A DNA stretch of 64,000 nucleotides from UM-FILTER-40-17 sp032251335. GTDB taxonomy: Bacteria; Bacteroidota; Bacteroidia; Flavobacteriales; Flavobacteriaceae. Position numbers and translations under genes: made by a program. Positions 52,324-61,183 of this stretch are shown piece after piece. The notes beneath the pieces were generated by a model, which was given only the letters and a program-made list of their open reading frames with translations, had not been told where the DNA came from and did no database searches. The first letter of the stretch is position 1. Every line of letters begins with the position of its first letter. The DNA lies in NCBI GenBank assembly GCA_032251335.1, contig JAVVDW010000006.1:1-64000 (forward strand). The letters are read 5' to 3'.

Positions 52324-55300
52324 TTAGTTGATTTTAAAAAGCAAAGGTGTATCGTTGTTGCGGATGGCTAAGATGGCTTCGTCGTTTAGTTGTTGCAAGT
52401 GTTTTATCATGCCTTTGATGCTGAGGCCGGATTCTCTGTATGGAATCAGCCTAAAGGTCCCGTCGCCATTTCCAAAAAGGACACTGCCATAATTGGAATC
52501 CAAACGACCAAACTGGGGTCTGTTTTCGTACAGATTTCCGCCCGTGACCAAATCCGGATTTCCGTCTTTATTGAGGTCTGCAATCGCGATGGCACTCACA
52601 TTGGCAAATTGGACGGCATCCGGCAGCGCGATCACTTCAAACTGTCCGTTTCCTAAGTTTATTGCAACGACGCTTTTCGAGAAACTTTGTGTTTTTTGAA
52701 TGGCTTTGTCCAAAATGTTTTTCGGAAAAACTTCCCCAATGCTCTTTTGGGCATATGCACCATAGATGATATTTTGTTTTTTCACATCGGGAATTTGATT
52801 GGCCAAATCGTTTCGGAGGTTGACCGGTTTTTCTTTGCCCTCGCTTATATGCGTCATCACTTGTTCGATGGTGCCGTTGTTGTCAAAATCGTGAATGTAG
52901 AGCCTCATCGGATTTTCGGCTGAGCCGAAGTAAGGACCGTTTGTGCCGTAGTTGCCTAGCACCAAATCGGGTTTGCCGTCAGCGTTCAGGTCGGCTGTTT
53001 TGACCGCTTGCCACCAACCCGAAAGTTGGTCCAGATTGGTAGCCATTTCTGACAATCTACGTCCGTCGTTTTTGTAAATTTTGGGTACCATCCAATCGCC
53101 GACCAACACTAGGTCTTTTGTGCCGTCGCCATCCATATCTTCCCAGCTTGCATCTGTCACCATTCCGATGTTTTGCACATCATAGGCTTTGCGCTCTGTG
53201 ATGTCTTTAAACTGACCACTGCCGTCATTTTCGAGTAGTAAACTTTTAGGATTAGGGCCGTAGAGTCCGGGAATGCTTCGGGCAGCTATAAAAAGATCGA
53301 CATCGCCGTCTCCGTCAAAATCGAACGGTGCTATGGCCGATACATTATGCTGCGAATAGGGGAGTAAAATAGCATCTTGTTTAAATTGTCCCGTTCCGTC
53401 ATTCAGATACAACCGGGTGGCATACCATTGTTTACCCTTGCTTGCTTCGTTTCCACCACTTCCGACTATTAAATCGGGTGCGCCATCGCCATTTACATCG
53501 GCAAAAGCGGCTGCGGTATCTTCAAAGTAACTGTCTTTAGCAAAAGCATCGCTATTGATTTTCACAAATTGGTTTTTGACATTTTGTATAAAAACATTGC
53601 CCGATTGGGAAGTGGCGCCACCTATAAAAATATCGTCAAGTCCATCACCATTTACGTCGGCGGATGCGAATGCAGGACCTTCGAGCGAAATCATTTTGGT
53701 GATGAGGCCTTCGTAATCAAAATCGACGTATTGGTTCTCTTGATGTGCGGGCAGTTTGGTTTCTACAGCCGTCATCAGTTTTTTGACTTCGGATTTGACA
53801 TCAAAAAGATATTTTTCTTTTGCTTCATCTTCCTTGAAAGTGAGCTGTCGGTTCAGTTCGATGTTTTTTCGGGTTTCAAATTGCGCATTTGCCCAGATTA
53901 CTTGTACGGAATCAACTTTTTCGGATTTGCCCAAACCTACGGTGATGATTTGCTCTACGCTCGATTGAAATCCGCGGGCGGGAAGTTGTTCGGTGTAGTG
54001 GATTTTTCCGTTGTTGAAGATTTTGACACGCGCACCGAAGCCAAAAGTGTTGGGCGCTTGGCCTTCGAGTTTTATTTTTAAATAGTTGTTTTGAAGTTTT
54101 TGGGTAGTTTCATTCTTGTAAACAAACAATTCTTTGTTGATGTTGTTTACAATTAAGTCTAAATCGCCATCGTTGTCCAAATCGCCATAGGCCGCACCGT
54201 TTGAAAAAGAGGGTTCGTCCAAGCCCCATTCTTGGGCATAGTTTTCAAAAGTAAGATTTCCTTTGTTCTTAAAAGCGTAATTGGGAATAGGCACAGAAGG
54301 CATTTTACTGATGATAGAGTCAACAGCTTCTTTTTTGCCATAAATGATCATGTTTTGCACGATATCATTTGCAAAAAAGTTCATAAAATCTTGGTTGGTA
54401 AGGTCGTGAAGGATACCGTTTGACACAAAAATGTCGCGATAGCCGTCGTTGTCTATATCAAACATGAGTGCACCCCAACTCCAATCTGTTTTGGCTACAC
54501 CCGAAAAATATCCGATTTCGGAAAAAGTGCCGTCTTGGTTGTTCAGGTGAAGGTTGTTGTGCATGAATTGGTAGTACAAATCTTGTTGTTCTTGAAACTT
54601 TCGCAGGTCATAAGATTCAAACGTTGACACTTCTTTGACGCGTCTGTCTTTTTCCGGAAGCATGTCGGTGGTAAAAATATCTTGAAAACCGTCGTTGTTG
54701 ATGTCCGCCACATCGGCACCCATAGAGAAGAAACTCATATGCGACAGAAAATCGCGGGATGCATCTTTAAAAGTACCGTCTTTTTGGTTGAGGTACAGAT
54801 AGTCGTGTTCGTAAAAATCGTTAGACACATAGATGTCATACCAACCGTCGTTGTTGACATCGCCCACATTAACCCCAAGTCCGAAGCCAATGAGGCTGCC
54901 GTAAATGCCTGCTTTTTCACTGACGTCTGTAAATTTTCCGTTGTCGTTTCTGAGCAATTTGTCGCCACCGCCCCGTAAAGTGGGAGAAACCGGCCAGTCT
55001 TCTGCCCTTACATCTCTCTTGTTGTTGTAGCCTAAAGACTCAACCGATATAAAACTGTTGTTGAGGATATAAACGTCTAAATCGCCATCGCCATCGTAGT
55101 CAAAAAAAGCGGCATGTGAGGTGAATCCGCTGTCGGCCAAGCCGTATTCCTCGGCTTTCTCTGTAAAGGTTAGATCGCCGTTGTTGATGTACAATTCGTT
55201 TTTTTGGTTGTCGCCTTTTACGTTTCCGGCATTGCAAACATAAATATCTAAAAAGCCGTCGGTGTTGATATCTACCAAGACGACGCCGGTTGACCATTCG

Positions 55301-55644
55301 TTGATGCCGGCCACTCCGGCAGTTTGGGTGATGTCTTCAAATTTAAAATCCCCTTTGTTGAGATACAATTTGTTTTCGCCCATATTGGAAGTCAGATAGA
55401 CGTCCGGCAGCCCGTCGTTGTTCAGGTCGCCGATTCCTACACCGCCGCCGTTGTAAAAATTCCGATATTTGAATACGTTCAAATCAGTGCTGCTTTCAAT
55501 ACGGTTTATGAAAGAAATACCAGTTTCTTGCGAATTCATTTTGGTGAATAACGGATTTTGCGTTGTTTCGGAAACCGTTGTTTGTTCCGTTTTGTTACAG
55601 CCAAAGGCCATAACCATCAAACATAAGGCAATTCGTTTCTTCAT
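52324..55644 (-). CDS. VCBS/FG-GAP repeat lipoprotein with ASPIC/UnbV domain (second of three)
   Basis: A 1,106-residue paralogue of its neighbours, lipobox AFGC (Cys16). The N-terminal part has NVFKYRNFYNGGGVGIGDLNNDGLPDVYL and further DxDxDG loops to about residue 500. The ASPIC/UnbV domain follows (NTFGFGARVKIFNNGK, VGLGKSEKVDSVQVIW), then a second propeller ending in DLNKDGNPDLVTGG. It is more diverged than the other two and contains an insertion with RDVRAEDWPVSPTLRGGGDK. Its ATG overlaps the stop of the upstream paralogue by four bases (ATGA). Confidence 0.88.
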   Translation of the reverse strand: MKKRIALCLMVMAFGCNKTEQTTVSETTQNPLFTKMNSQETGISFINRIESSTDLNVFKYRNFYNGGGVGIGDLNNDGLPDVYLTSNMGENKLYLNKGDFKFEDITQTAGVAGINEWSTGVVLVDINTDGFLDIYVCNAGNVKGDNQKNELYINNGDLTFTEKAEEYGLADSGFTSHAAFFDYDGDGDLDVYILNNSFISVESLGYNNKRDVRAEDWPVSPTLRGGGDKLLRNDNGKFTDVSEKAGIYGSLIGFGLGVNVGDVNNDGWYDIYVSNDFYEHDYLYLNQKDGTFKDASRDFLSHMSFFSMGADVADINNDGFQDIFTTDMLPEKDRRVKEVSTFESYDLRKFQEQQDLYYQFMHNNLHLNNQDGTFSEIGYFSGVAKTDWSWGALMFDIDNDGYRDIFVSNGILHDLTNQDFMNFFANDIVQNMIIYGKKEAVDSIISKMPSVPIPNYAFKNKGNLTFENYAQEWGLDEPSFSNGAAYGDLDNDGDLDLIVNNINKELFVYKNETTQKLQNNYLKIKLEGQAPNTFGFGARVKIFNNGKIHYTEQLPARGFQSSVEQIITVGLGKSEKVDSVQVIWANAQFETRKNIELNRQLTFKEDEAKEKYLFDVKSEVKKLMTAVETKLPAHQENQYVDFDYEGLITKMISLEGPAFASADVNGDGLDDIFIGGATSQSGNVFIQNVKNQFVKINSDAFAKDSYFEDTAAAFADVNGDGAPDLIVGSGGNEASKGKQWYATRLYLNDGTGQFKQDAILLPYSQHNVSAIAPFDFDGDGDVDLFIAARSIPGLYGPNPKSLLLENDGSGQFKDITERKAYDVQNIGMVTDASWEDMDGDGTKDLVLVGDWMVPKIYKNDGRRLSEMATNLDQLSGWWQAVKTADLNADGKPDLVLGNYGTNGPYFGSAENPMRLYIHDFDNNGTIEQVMTHISEGKEKPVNLRNDLANQIPDVKKQNIIYGAYAQKSIGEVFPKNILDKAIQKTQSFSKSVVAINLGNGQFEVIALPDAVQFANVSAIAIADLNKDGNPDLVTGGNLYENRPQFGRLDSNYGSVLFGNGDGTFRLIPYRESGLSIKGMIKHLQQLNDEAILAIRNNDTPLLFKIN

Positions 55645-58600
55645 GGTTTGATTTTTAAAAATTGTAAAGTATGGTTGTTTCTAGCCAAGACAAGATATGC
55701 TTGGTTTTGAAAGTGTATTTTTTGAATGTCACGCACAGCACCGGTTGTCAAGTTTGCATTTTCTGTTTTTTGGAAACCGCCGTGGCCGTCATTGAGCAAT
55801 AGAAATCCGCGGGATGCATCGAGTCGGCTAAGTTGGGTGTTCAATTCGTGCCAGTTTCCACCACCTACGATGTCGGGATAGCCATCGCCATTTATGTCTT
55901 CTACATAAAGCGTCATCACTGCTGAAATTTGTACGACATCAGGCAAATCCATCTCTTCAAAGAGTCCACCTTCAGTTTGCAAAAAGAGTGAGGTTTTCAA
56001 AGTGTACAAATTTTTGGTTAGGCTTTGAGCCAACTTTTCTTTGCCAAAGATGTCTTCAAAACTTGCTTCGGCATAACTTTGATAAGACAAATATCGCTTA
56101 TTGATTTCGGGAATTTGAGATACGATTTCATCTTTTGATGCAAAAGCCATGCGTTTTCCTTTGTAAAAATAAGAAACCACAGGTTCTTGCGCACCATTTT
56201 CATCAAAGTCGTTCACAAAGAGTTGAACGGGCTTATCTAAAGAGGCGCTCAATCGGCTGTTGTGTCCCCAATTTCCGGCTAGGATGTCTGCTTTTCCGTC
56301 CATATTGAAGTCGGAGATTTGAATGCTGTTCCACAGACCGTGTGTATTTTGAAGCTTGTTTGCGGTTGCGGTTTCAAAGCGTCCTTTTTTGTTTTTTAAA
56401 ACCGTAATGGGCATCCAGTGGCCTACAAGTAAGAGGTCTGGCCACCCGTCTTGATCTATATCTGTAACAGCGGCGTCGTAGATATTGCCGAGATTTGATA
56501 ACTCAGTTGCAACTTTTTGGGTGACATCTGTAAAATTTCCTTTGCCGTCATTTTCAAAAAGATAACTCTTTGGGGTTTGCCCAAATTTCCAGGGTTGTAC
56601 ATTGGCGCCAAGAAACAAGTCCAGATCACCATCCTTATCAAAATCTAATGCGCGTACTACAGCACCGTTGAGAAAAATGTTTTGAAAATTGAGGCTGTCT
56701 TTTACCAAAACACCATTTTGGTTTCGAAAATACAGTGGTTGTAAGGGTTTTCCTGTGGTAAATTCATTTCCGCCATTTAGGAGAATCAGTTCTGGCAAAT
56801 CATCTCCGTTGGCATCAAAAAAGAGTGCTGCGGTGTTTTCGCCTTTGGTGTCTTCTGCAGTGATGTTTAAGGGTTTGTTTGCAAATGATCCGTCGGGCTG
56901 TTGCTGCCACAATAGGGGTTTTTCCCATTTGCCGTTGCCGACAAACAAATCTTCTAAGCCATCTCCATTGACGTCTGCTACAGCCAGTTTTGGGCCTAAG
57001 TTGGTGGTGGCATAAGGCACTAAAGGGTCGCGGACAAATTCTAAGACGTCGTTGTCTTTGTGCGAAAAGGGTAGCGCAACCTCCGATGCCATGAGATAAT
57101 TGACTTCTTTTTCTATCTTACTTTCATAATAACTACCGTCGGCTTCAGTCTCTTTTAAGGTAAGTGTTTGGTTGGTTTTCACGTTTTGTAAAACTTGGAA
57201 ACGGCCTCCCGGCCAAATGGCTACCAGAGAATCGACGGTTGCAGTTTCGCCCAACCCCATGTGGATTTCTGGTGCCACGGCGGAGAGGTAGCCGCGCGTG
57301 GTAAAATTTTCAAAGAGCTGTATTTTGCTGCCTGTATAAGCCATTATTTTTGCCCCGATGCCAAATCGATTGGCGTCTTTTCCGGCAAATCGAATTTTTA
57401 AAAAATGATGCTTAGGCTGTAATGCATCGGATTTGTTTTCGTAGATAAAAGCAGGTGCCATCAGGTTGTTGGTCACCACGTCCAAGTCGCCGTCATTGTC
57501 TAAATCTGCATACAAGGCGCCGTTGCTGAAAGAGGGTTTTTCGCCAAACCAGTTTTGTGATTGGTCTTTGAAGCGTTTACCTTGTTGGTTTTCAAAAAAA
57601 TAATTCGAAATTTCAATTTTCGGCAAATCTTTGGTCAGTGAGAGGTCTTCTTTTTTGAGGCCTTGTTGTATTTTTTTTTGAATTTTTTCGTTGGCGATAA
57701 AACTGATAAAATCCATATCGTTTGTAGCGCCGGGAATGCCATTGCTGATAAACAAATCTTTAAAGCCGTCGTTGTTTAAGTCAGCAAAAAGGGGCGCCCA
57801 ACTCCAGTCTGTGGCTGCGATGCCTAGGAGATACGCACTTTCGGCAAACTGGTTGTTGCCCAGGTTTTGCTGTAGGGTATTTTGCATAAATTGATAGGCG
57901 TATCCATTTTTTTTGTATTGTTCATAAATTTGGAAAGGATAATCCCTGCCGGCTCTTTGATAGGTTATGGGATTTTCGGGGAGCATATCCAGCACAAAAA
58001 TGTCTGCCAAGGCGTCGTTATTAAAATCGGCTATGTCCACACCCATAGAAAAATGGGAAGTGTGCCCTATGTGTTCTTGATTTTTCGAGATTAAATCTTC
58101 GAAAGTGTTGTTTTGATTGTTGAGGTAGAGATAATCGTTTTCAAAAAAATCATTACCTATATACAAATCTGTAAAACCGTCGTTGTTGAGGTCGCCGAGT
58201 CCGAGTCCCAAACCGTAACCTATGATGCCGTTGTGAATGCCCGACGCTTGTGTGATTTCGCGAAACGTACCGCCTTCGTTAAGGTAGAGTCGGTCTCCGG
58301 CCAGGAGGTCTGCCGCGTCACGTTTGCTCCCGTTGCCGTAGTTGCTGTTTGGATGTGTGGAGTGGTTGAGCAGGTAAAAGTCCAGATCACCGTCGTTGTC
58401 TGCATCGAAGAAAGCGGCTTGCGTGGCATTACTTCGGATATCCAAACCGTATTTTGCGGCCTGTTCTTCGAACAACGGATTGCCTGCTTCGTCGTTACCT
58501 AAGTTTACGAAAAGTTTGTTGATACCTTGGAAAGTTTTGTAGTCGCCGAGTTGACAAACGTAAATGTCCATACGGCCGTCGTGGTTGATGTCCACTGTGG

Positions 58601-58937
58601 TGACACCTGTAGTCCAACCGCTGTCGTTTTTGATACCCGACCGTTGGGTGATATCTTCAAATTGAAGATTTCCCAAGTTTTTGTAAATTTTATCTGCTTC
58701 TTGGTTTGATACAAAATACAAATCTAAGCGACCGTCGTTGTTAAAATCTGCGGTAGCCACTCCTGCGCCGTTGTAGAAATAGAGATAGGTGAGTATGTTT
58801 TGCTCGGGGGTTTCTGTGAGTTGATTGACAAAGTTGATACCCGTTTGCGAAGCATCTACCAATACGAAGCGTGTATCGTCTTTTTGGCAGGCGGTCAAAA
58901 GCAGTAAGGTTATGAATGTCAATCGGATTTTCAGCAC
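55641..58937 (-). CDS. VCBS/FG-GAP repeat lipoprotein with ASPIC/UnbV domain (first of three)
   Basis: A 1,098-residue lipoprotein (LTAC, Cys17), first gene of the operon. The layout matches its two paralogues: FNGAGVATADFNNDGRLDLYF and other calcium-loop repeats, ASPIC/UnbV domain near residues 515-595 (NRFGIGAKIMAYTGSK, MGLGETATVDSLVAIWPGG), then a second propeller with DFDKDGDLDLFLG and DIDQDGWPDLLL. About 150 bases of AT-rich DNA separate it from the DoxX-like gene, also on the minus strand; TAAATTTG at 59036-59043 is a possible -7 box without a good -33. Confidence 0.88.
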   Translation of the reverse strand: MLKIRLTFITLLLLTACQKDDTRFVLVDASQTGINFVNQLTETPEQNILTYLYFYNGAGVATADFNNDGRLDLYFVSNQEADKIYKNLGNLQFEDITQRSGIKNDSGWTTGVTTVDINHDGRMDIYVCQLGDYKTFQGINKLFVNLGNDEAGNPLFEEQAAKYGLDIRSNATQAAFFDADNDGDLDFYLLNHSTHPNSNYGNGSKRDAADLLAGDRLYLNEGGTFREITQASGIHNGIIGYGLGLGLGDLNNDGFTDLYIGNDFFENDYLYLNNQNNTFEDLISKNQEHIGHTSHFSMGVDIADFNNDALADIFVLDMLPENPITYQRAGRDYPFQIYEQYKKNGYAYQFMQNTLQQNLGNNQFAESAYLLGIAATDWSWAPLFADLNNDGFKDLFISNGIPGATNDMDFISFIANEKIQKKIQQGLKKEDLSLTKDLPKIEISNYFFENQQGKRFKDQSQNWFGEKPSFSNGALYADLDNDGDLDVVTNNLMAPAFIYENKSDALQPKHHFLKIRFAGKDANRFGIGAKIMAYTGSKIQLFENFTTRGYLSAVAPEIHMGLGETATVDSLVAIWPGGRFQVLQNVKTNQTLTLKETEADGSYYESKIEKEVNYLMASEVALPFSHKDNDVLEFVRDPLVPYATTNLGPKLAVADVNGDGLEDLFVGNGKWEKPLLWQQQPDGSFANKPLNITAEDTKGENTAALFFDANGDDLPELILLNGGNEFTTGKPLQPLYFRNQNGVLVKDSLNFQNIFLNGAVVRALDFDKDGDLDLFLGANVQPWKFGQTPKSYLFENDGKGNFTDVTQKVATELSNLGNIYDAAVTDIDQDGWPDLLLVGHWMPITVLKNKKGRFETATANKLQNTHGLWNSIQISDFNMDGKADILAGNWGHNSRLSASLDKPVQLFVNDFDENGAQEPVVSYFYKGKRMAFASKDEIVSQIPEINKRYLSYQSYAEASFEDIFGKEKLAQSLTKNLYTLKTSLFLQTEGGLFEEMDLPDVVQISAVMTLYVEDINGDGYPDIVGGGNWHELNTQLSRLDASRGFLLLNDGHGGFQKTENANLTTGAVRDIQKIHFQNQAYLVLARNNHTLQFLKIKP

Positions 58938-59087
58938 AGTGATTTAATTATATTTTTGGTTAGAAATGACAAAAGTTCAATTTAACAACAAATTCATATC
59001 TATTAATTGCGTTTTGGCTTATCAATTGTGTTCATCAAATTTAAAAACGGTTCAATGTTGACAGTTTTTGAAAAAAAACGTTCTTAA

Positions 59088-59618
59088 TCAGGCTTTTAGC
59101 GGTTCTTTATGGTTTTGCATTAAATGCAGCAAGATACTGATTATAATAAGGTTTTTCAAAATGTACTGTCCTGTAATAGACAGTGAATGTGCGGAAAAAT
59201 CAAAAGTTAATGAAGGGTCAAAAAAGAAAGGCAAAAAGGTGCAAAGCATATGAAAAAGTGCCACGCCAATCATCCACTTCATGCCAAGCCGAAAGATGAA
59301 GGAAATCCCGATAGCTGTTTCGAGCAAGGCGAGCAACACCAAAGAAAGCCTGCCGTCAATCCACCCAAAAGTCATACGACTGATGGTCATTTCTGCCAAA
59401 GACTCTGCCGGGCTGACATTGGGGAAAAATTTTAAACATCCGAAAACGAGATATACACAACCTATGCTCAAGGTGATGTAATCTATTTTTTTTATCTGTA
59501 ATTTTAGCTCTTTAAACACGGTTCTTGGTTTTTGGTAGTTTTCGTTTGCGAATCTAAAAGTTTCGTTTCCATTGATAAGAAAATTATATATTAAGAAGTT
59601 TAATAAAAGTTTAAACAA
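59088..59618 (-). CDS. DoxX-like membrane protein
   Basis: A 176-residue protein with four predicted membrane segments. GCVYLVFGCLKFFPNVSPAE matches the DoxX-like start of helix 1, followed by MTFGWIDGRLSLVLLALLETAIG, LGMKWMIGVALFHMLCTF and GQYILKNLIIISILLHL. The first ~50 residues, before YITLSIG, are unusual; a GTG near residue 33 could be the real start. Members are linked to redox or thiol metabolism, but the function here is unknown. It precedes the VCBS operon on the same strand. Confidence 0.7.
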   Translation of the reverse strand: MFKLLLNFLIYNFLINGNETFRFANENYQKPRTVFKELKLQIKKIDYITLSIGCVYLVFGCLKFFPNVSPAESLAEMTISRMTFGWIDGRLSLVLLALLETAIGISFIFRLGMKWMIGVALFHMLCTFLPFFFDPSLTFDFSAHSLSITGQYILKNLIIISILLHLMQNHKEPLKA

Positions 59619-59652
59619 GACAATAAAAGACTAAAGTCATTTATAGGAGTCT

Positions 59653-59688
59653 ATGAAGTTTCGTAATTTGTTAAAAATTCTGAATTGA
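59653..59688 (+). CDS. Possible 11-residue leader ORF of the histidine kinase
   Basis: A good Shine-Dalgarno (AGGAG) precedes ATG 59653 by three bases. It opens MKFRNLLKILN and stops at TGA 59686-59688, overlapping the TTG start of the kinase (TTGA). Its sequence echoes the kinase N-terminus (KYRNLI), so it may be a duplicated or frameshifted start rather than a functional peptide. Confidence 0.3.
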   Translation: MKFRNLLKILN

Positions 59689-60977
59689 AGTATCGCAATC
59701 TTATACTCGTCATTTTCGCGGTTTCCGTCGTTGGATTGGCTTATGTACAGTATCGCTATTTGCGCATCGGGCTCAATTTGGCCGAAGTGCAGTTTACCCA
59801 AAAAATTGGACAGAGCGTGCGCGAAATCAAAAGCGATTTGTATTTTGAAAATGAATTGACACATTTGGTGGGCATGTCTGTCACCGGAAACAATACCGGG
59901 TTTCGGATGAGCTTGGACAGTATAGCCGATGCCTCAACCTATTTTATGGATGCTTTTCTGTCGGGCAAATTGATAGAAAACGGCATCAAAGCCGATTTTG
60001 AATACAGACTCTATGACAGCGATTCGACCCATTATCTCTCTACGCTCGACCAGGCTCAAAAAACAGCCGATCCTTTGGTGTATTCCATACAATTAGGCGG
60101 TTATTTTAATGAATTGACCCGAAAAAACTTCACCTTAGATTTGGTTTTCCCCAACGTGCATCGCTATTTTTTGTCGCAACTCAACGGGCTGATTATTCCG
60201 AGTTTGATTTTTTTGGTTTTTATTATACTTGTGATTCTTTGGGTGCTCAAATCTTTTTATTGGCAACGCAGCGTAATCACCACAACCAACGACTTTATCA
60301 ACAACCTCACCCATGAGCTTAAAACGCCTGTTTTTTCCATTGGGTTGGCTACCAAAATTTTAGCTGAAAACAGTTCCGAATCTCAAAAAGAGATGATCGA
60401 TCTGATTCGCTTGCAAAACGAAAAGCTCAAAACACACATAGACAAGGTTTTGGAACTAGCCACTTTAGACAAAAAGAAAAAGATTTTAAACAAATTGGAG
60501 GTCGATTACCTGCCACAACTAAGCCAAACGGCTGAGATGTTTGCCAAGCTTTGTAAGCTGGAACACATACAATTTGATTATCAACTATCGGGTGATTTCT
60601 ATCCTTTGTATGCAGAAGTTGCCCATCTCAACAACGCGATTGGCAACTTGCTGGACAATGCCATGAAATACCGATCTGAGGACGCGTCGATTTCGCTTAG
60701 CGCACATCTCGAAAAGAAAAAACTTGTAATTGAAGTATCCGACAATGGCATTGGTATTGCCCCCGAAAAATGCAAGAAAATATTTGACAAATACTACCGG
60801 GTGAGTGCCGGAGATGTACACCACGCCAAAGGTTACGGGTTGGGCTTGTACTATGTGAAACAAATTGTGCAGATGCATTCCGGAAAAATACGACTGAATA
60901 GCACGCCCGGAAAAGGCACACAGGTGCAAATTGTTTTACCGCTGTCAACCAACCGTGAAAGCTTCAATTCGGAATGA
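59685..60977 (+). CDS. Sensor histidine kinase (HisKA/HATPase), TTG start
   Basis: A 430-residue inner-membrane kinase. Membrane helices at residues 5-22 and 169-189 enclose a ~145-residue periplasmic sensor without a recognised fold. The phospho-acceptor is His210 in LTHELKTPVF. The ATPase has the N box NAIGNLLDNAMKY, G1 SDNGIGIAPEKC and G2 GYGLGLYYVKQ. There is no HAMP domain. The start is TTG 59685 (no ATG in frame upstream before a stop), preceded by a short ORF with a good ribosome site. It is coupled to a 69-codon ORF and then the response regulator. The signal sensed is unknown. Confidence 0.9.
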   Translation: MKYRNLILVIFAVSVVGLAYVQYRYLRIGLNLAEVQFTQKIGQSVREIKSDLYFENELTHLVGMSVTGNNTGFRMSLDSIADASTYFMDAFLSGKLIENGIKADFEYRLYDSDSTHYLSTLDQAQKTADPLVYSIQLGGYFNELTRKNFTLDLVFPNVHRYFLSQLNGLIIPSLIFLVFIILVILWVLKSFYWQRSVITTTNDFINNLTHELKTPVFSIGLATKILAENSSESQKEMIDLIRLQNEKLKTHIDKVLELATLDKKKKILNKLEVDYLPQLSQTAEMFAKLCKLEHIQFDYQLSGDFYPLYAEVAHLNNAIGNLLDNAMKYRSEDASISLSAHLEKKKLVIEVSDNGIGIAPEKCKKIFDKYYRVSAGDVHHAKGYGLGLYYVKQIVQMHSGKIRLNSTPGKGTQVQIVLPLSTNRESFNSE

Positions 60978-61183
60978 TTGTATTGGAGAAAATGATTTTG
61001 AAACAGAAAATCATACCCAAAAGGGTCCGTGATTTTAGGGTTACAATGATCGATGACGAGATGTGTTTTTGGAAGGCAGGCATCCGGACAAAAATTGAAA
61101 ATAGCCCTAACGGTTGTATGGTTTTCACTATCCATCATAGGAAACTCACAATAAGTTTGAAAATAAAAATTAAGCAGATATGA
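60974..61183 (+). CDS. 69-residue basic protein coupled between kinase and response regulator
   Basis: ATG 60974 overlaps the kinase TGA (ATGA) and its own TGA overlaps the response regulator ATG at 61180 (ATGA). The 69-codon frame is therefore bound to both neighbours. The product is rich in Lys, Arg and Ile (begins MIVLEKMILKQKIIPKRVRD, contains WKAGIRTKIE), has no membrane helix, and matches no family I recognise. It could be a small partner of the two-component pair, or a frame kept open only to carry ribosomes across the gap. Confidence 0.5.
   Translation: MIVLEKMILKQKIIPKRVRDFRVTMIDDEMCFWKAGIRTKIENSPNGCMVFTIHHRKLTISLKIKIKQI

Noticed and set aside
49063..58937. Possible CRISPR-like or DNA-level tandem repeats in the VCBS genes
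   Set aside because: The repeated DNA encodes DxDxDG calcium loops with irregular spacing inside intact reading frames; there are no regular spacers.
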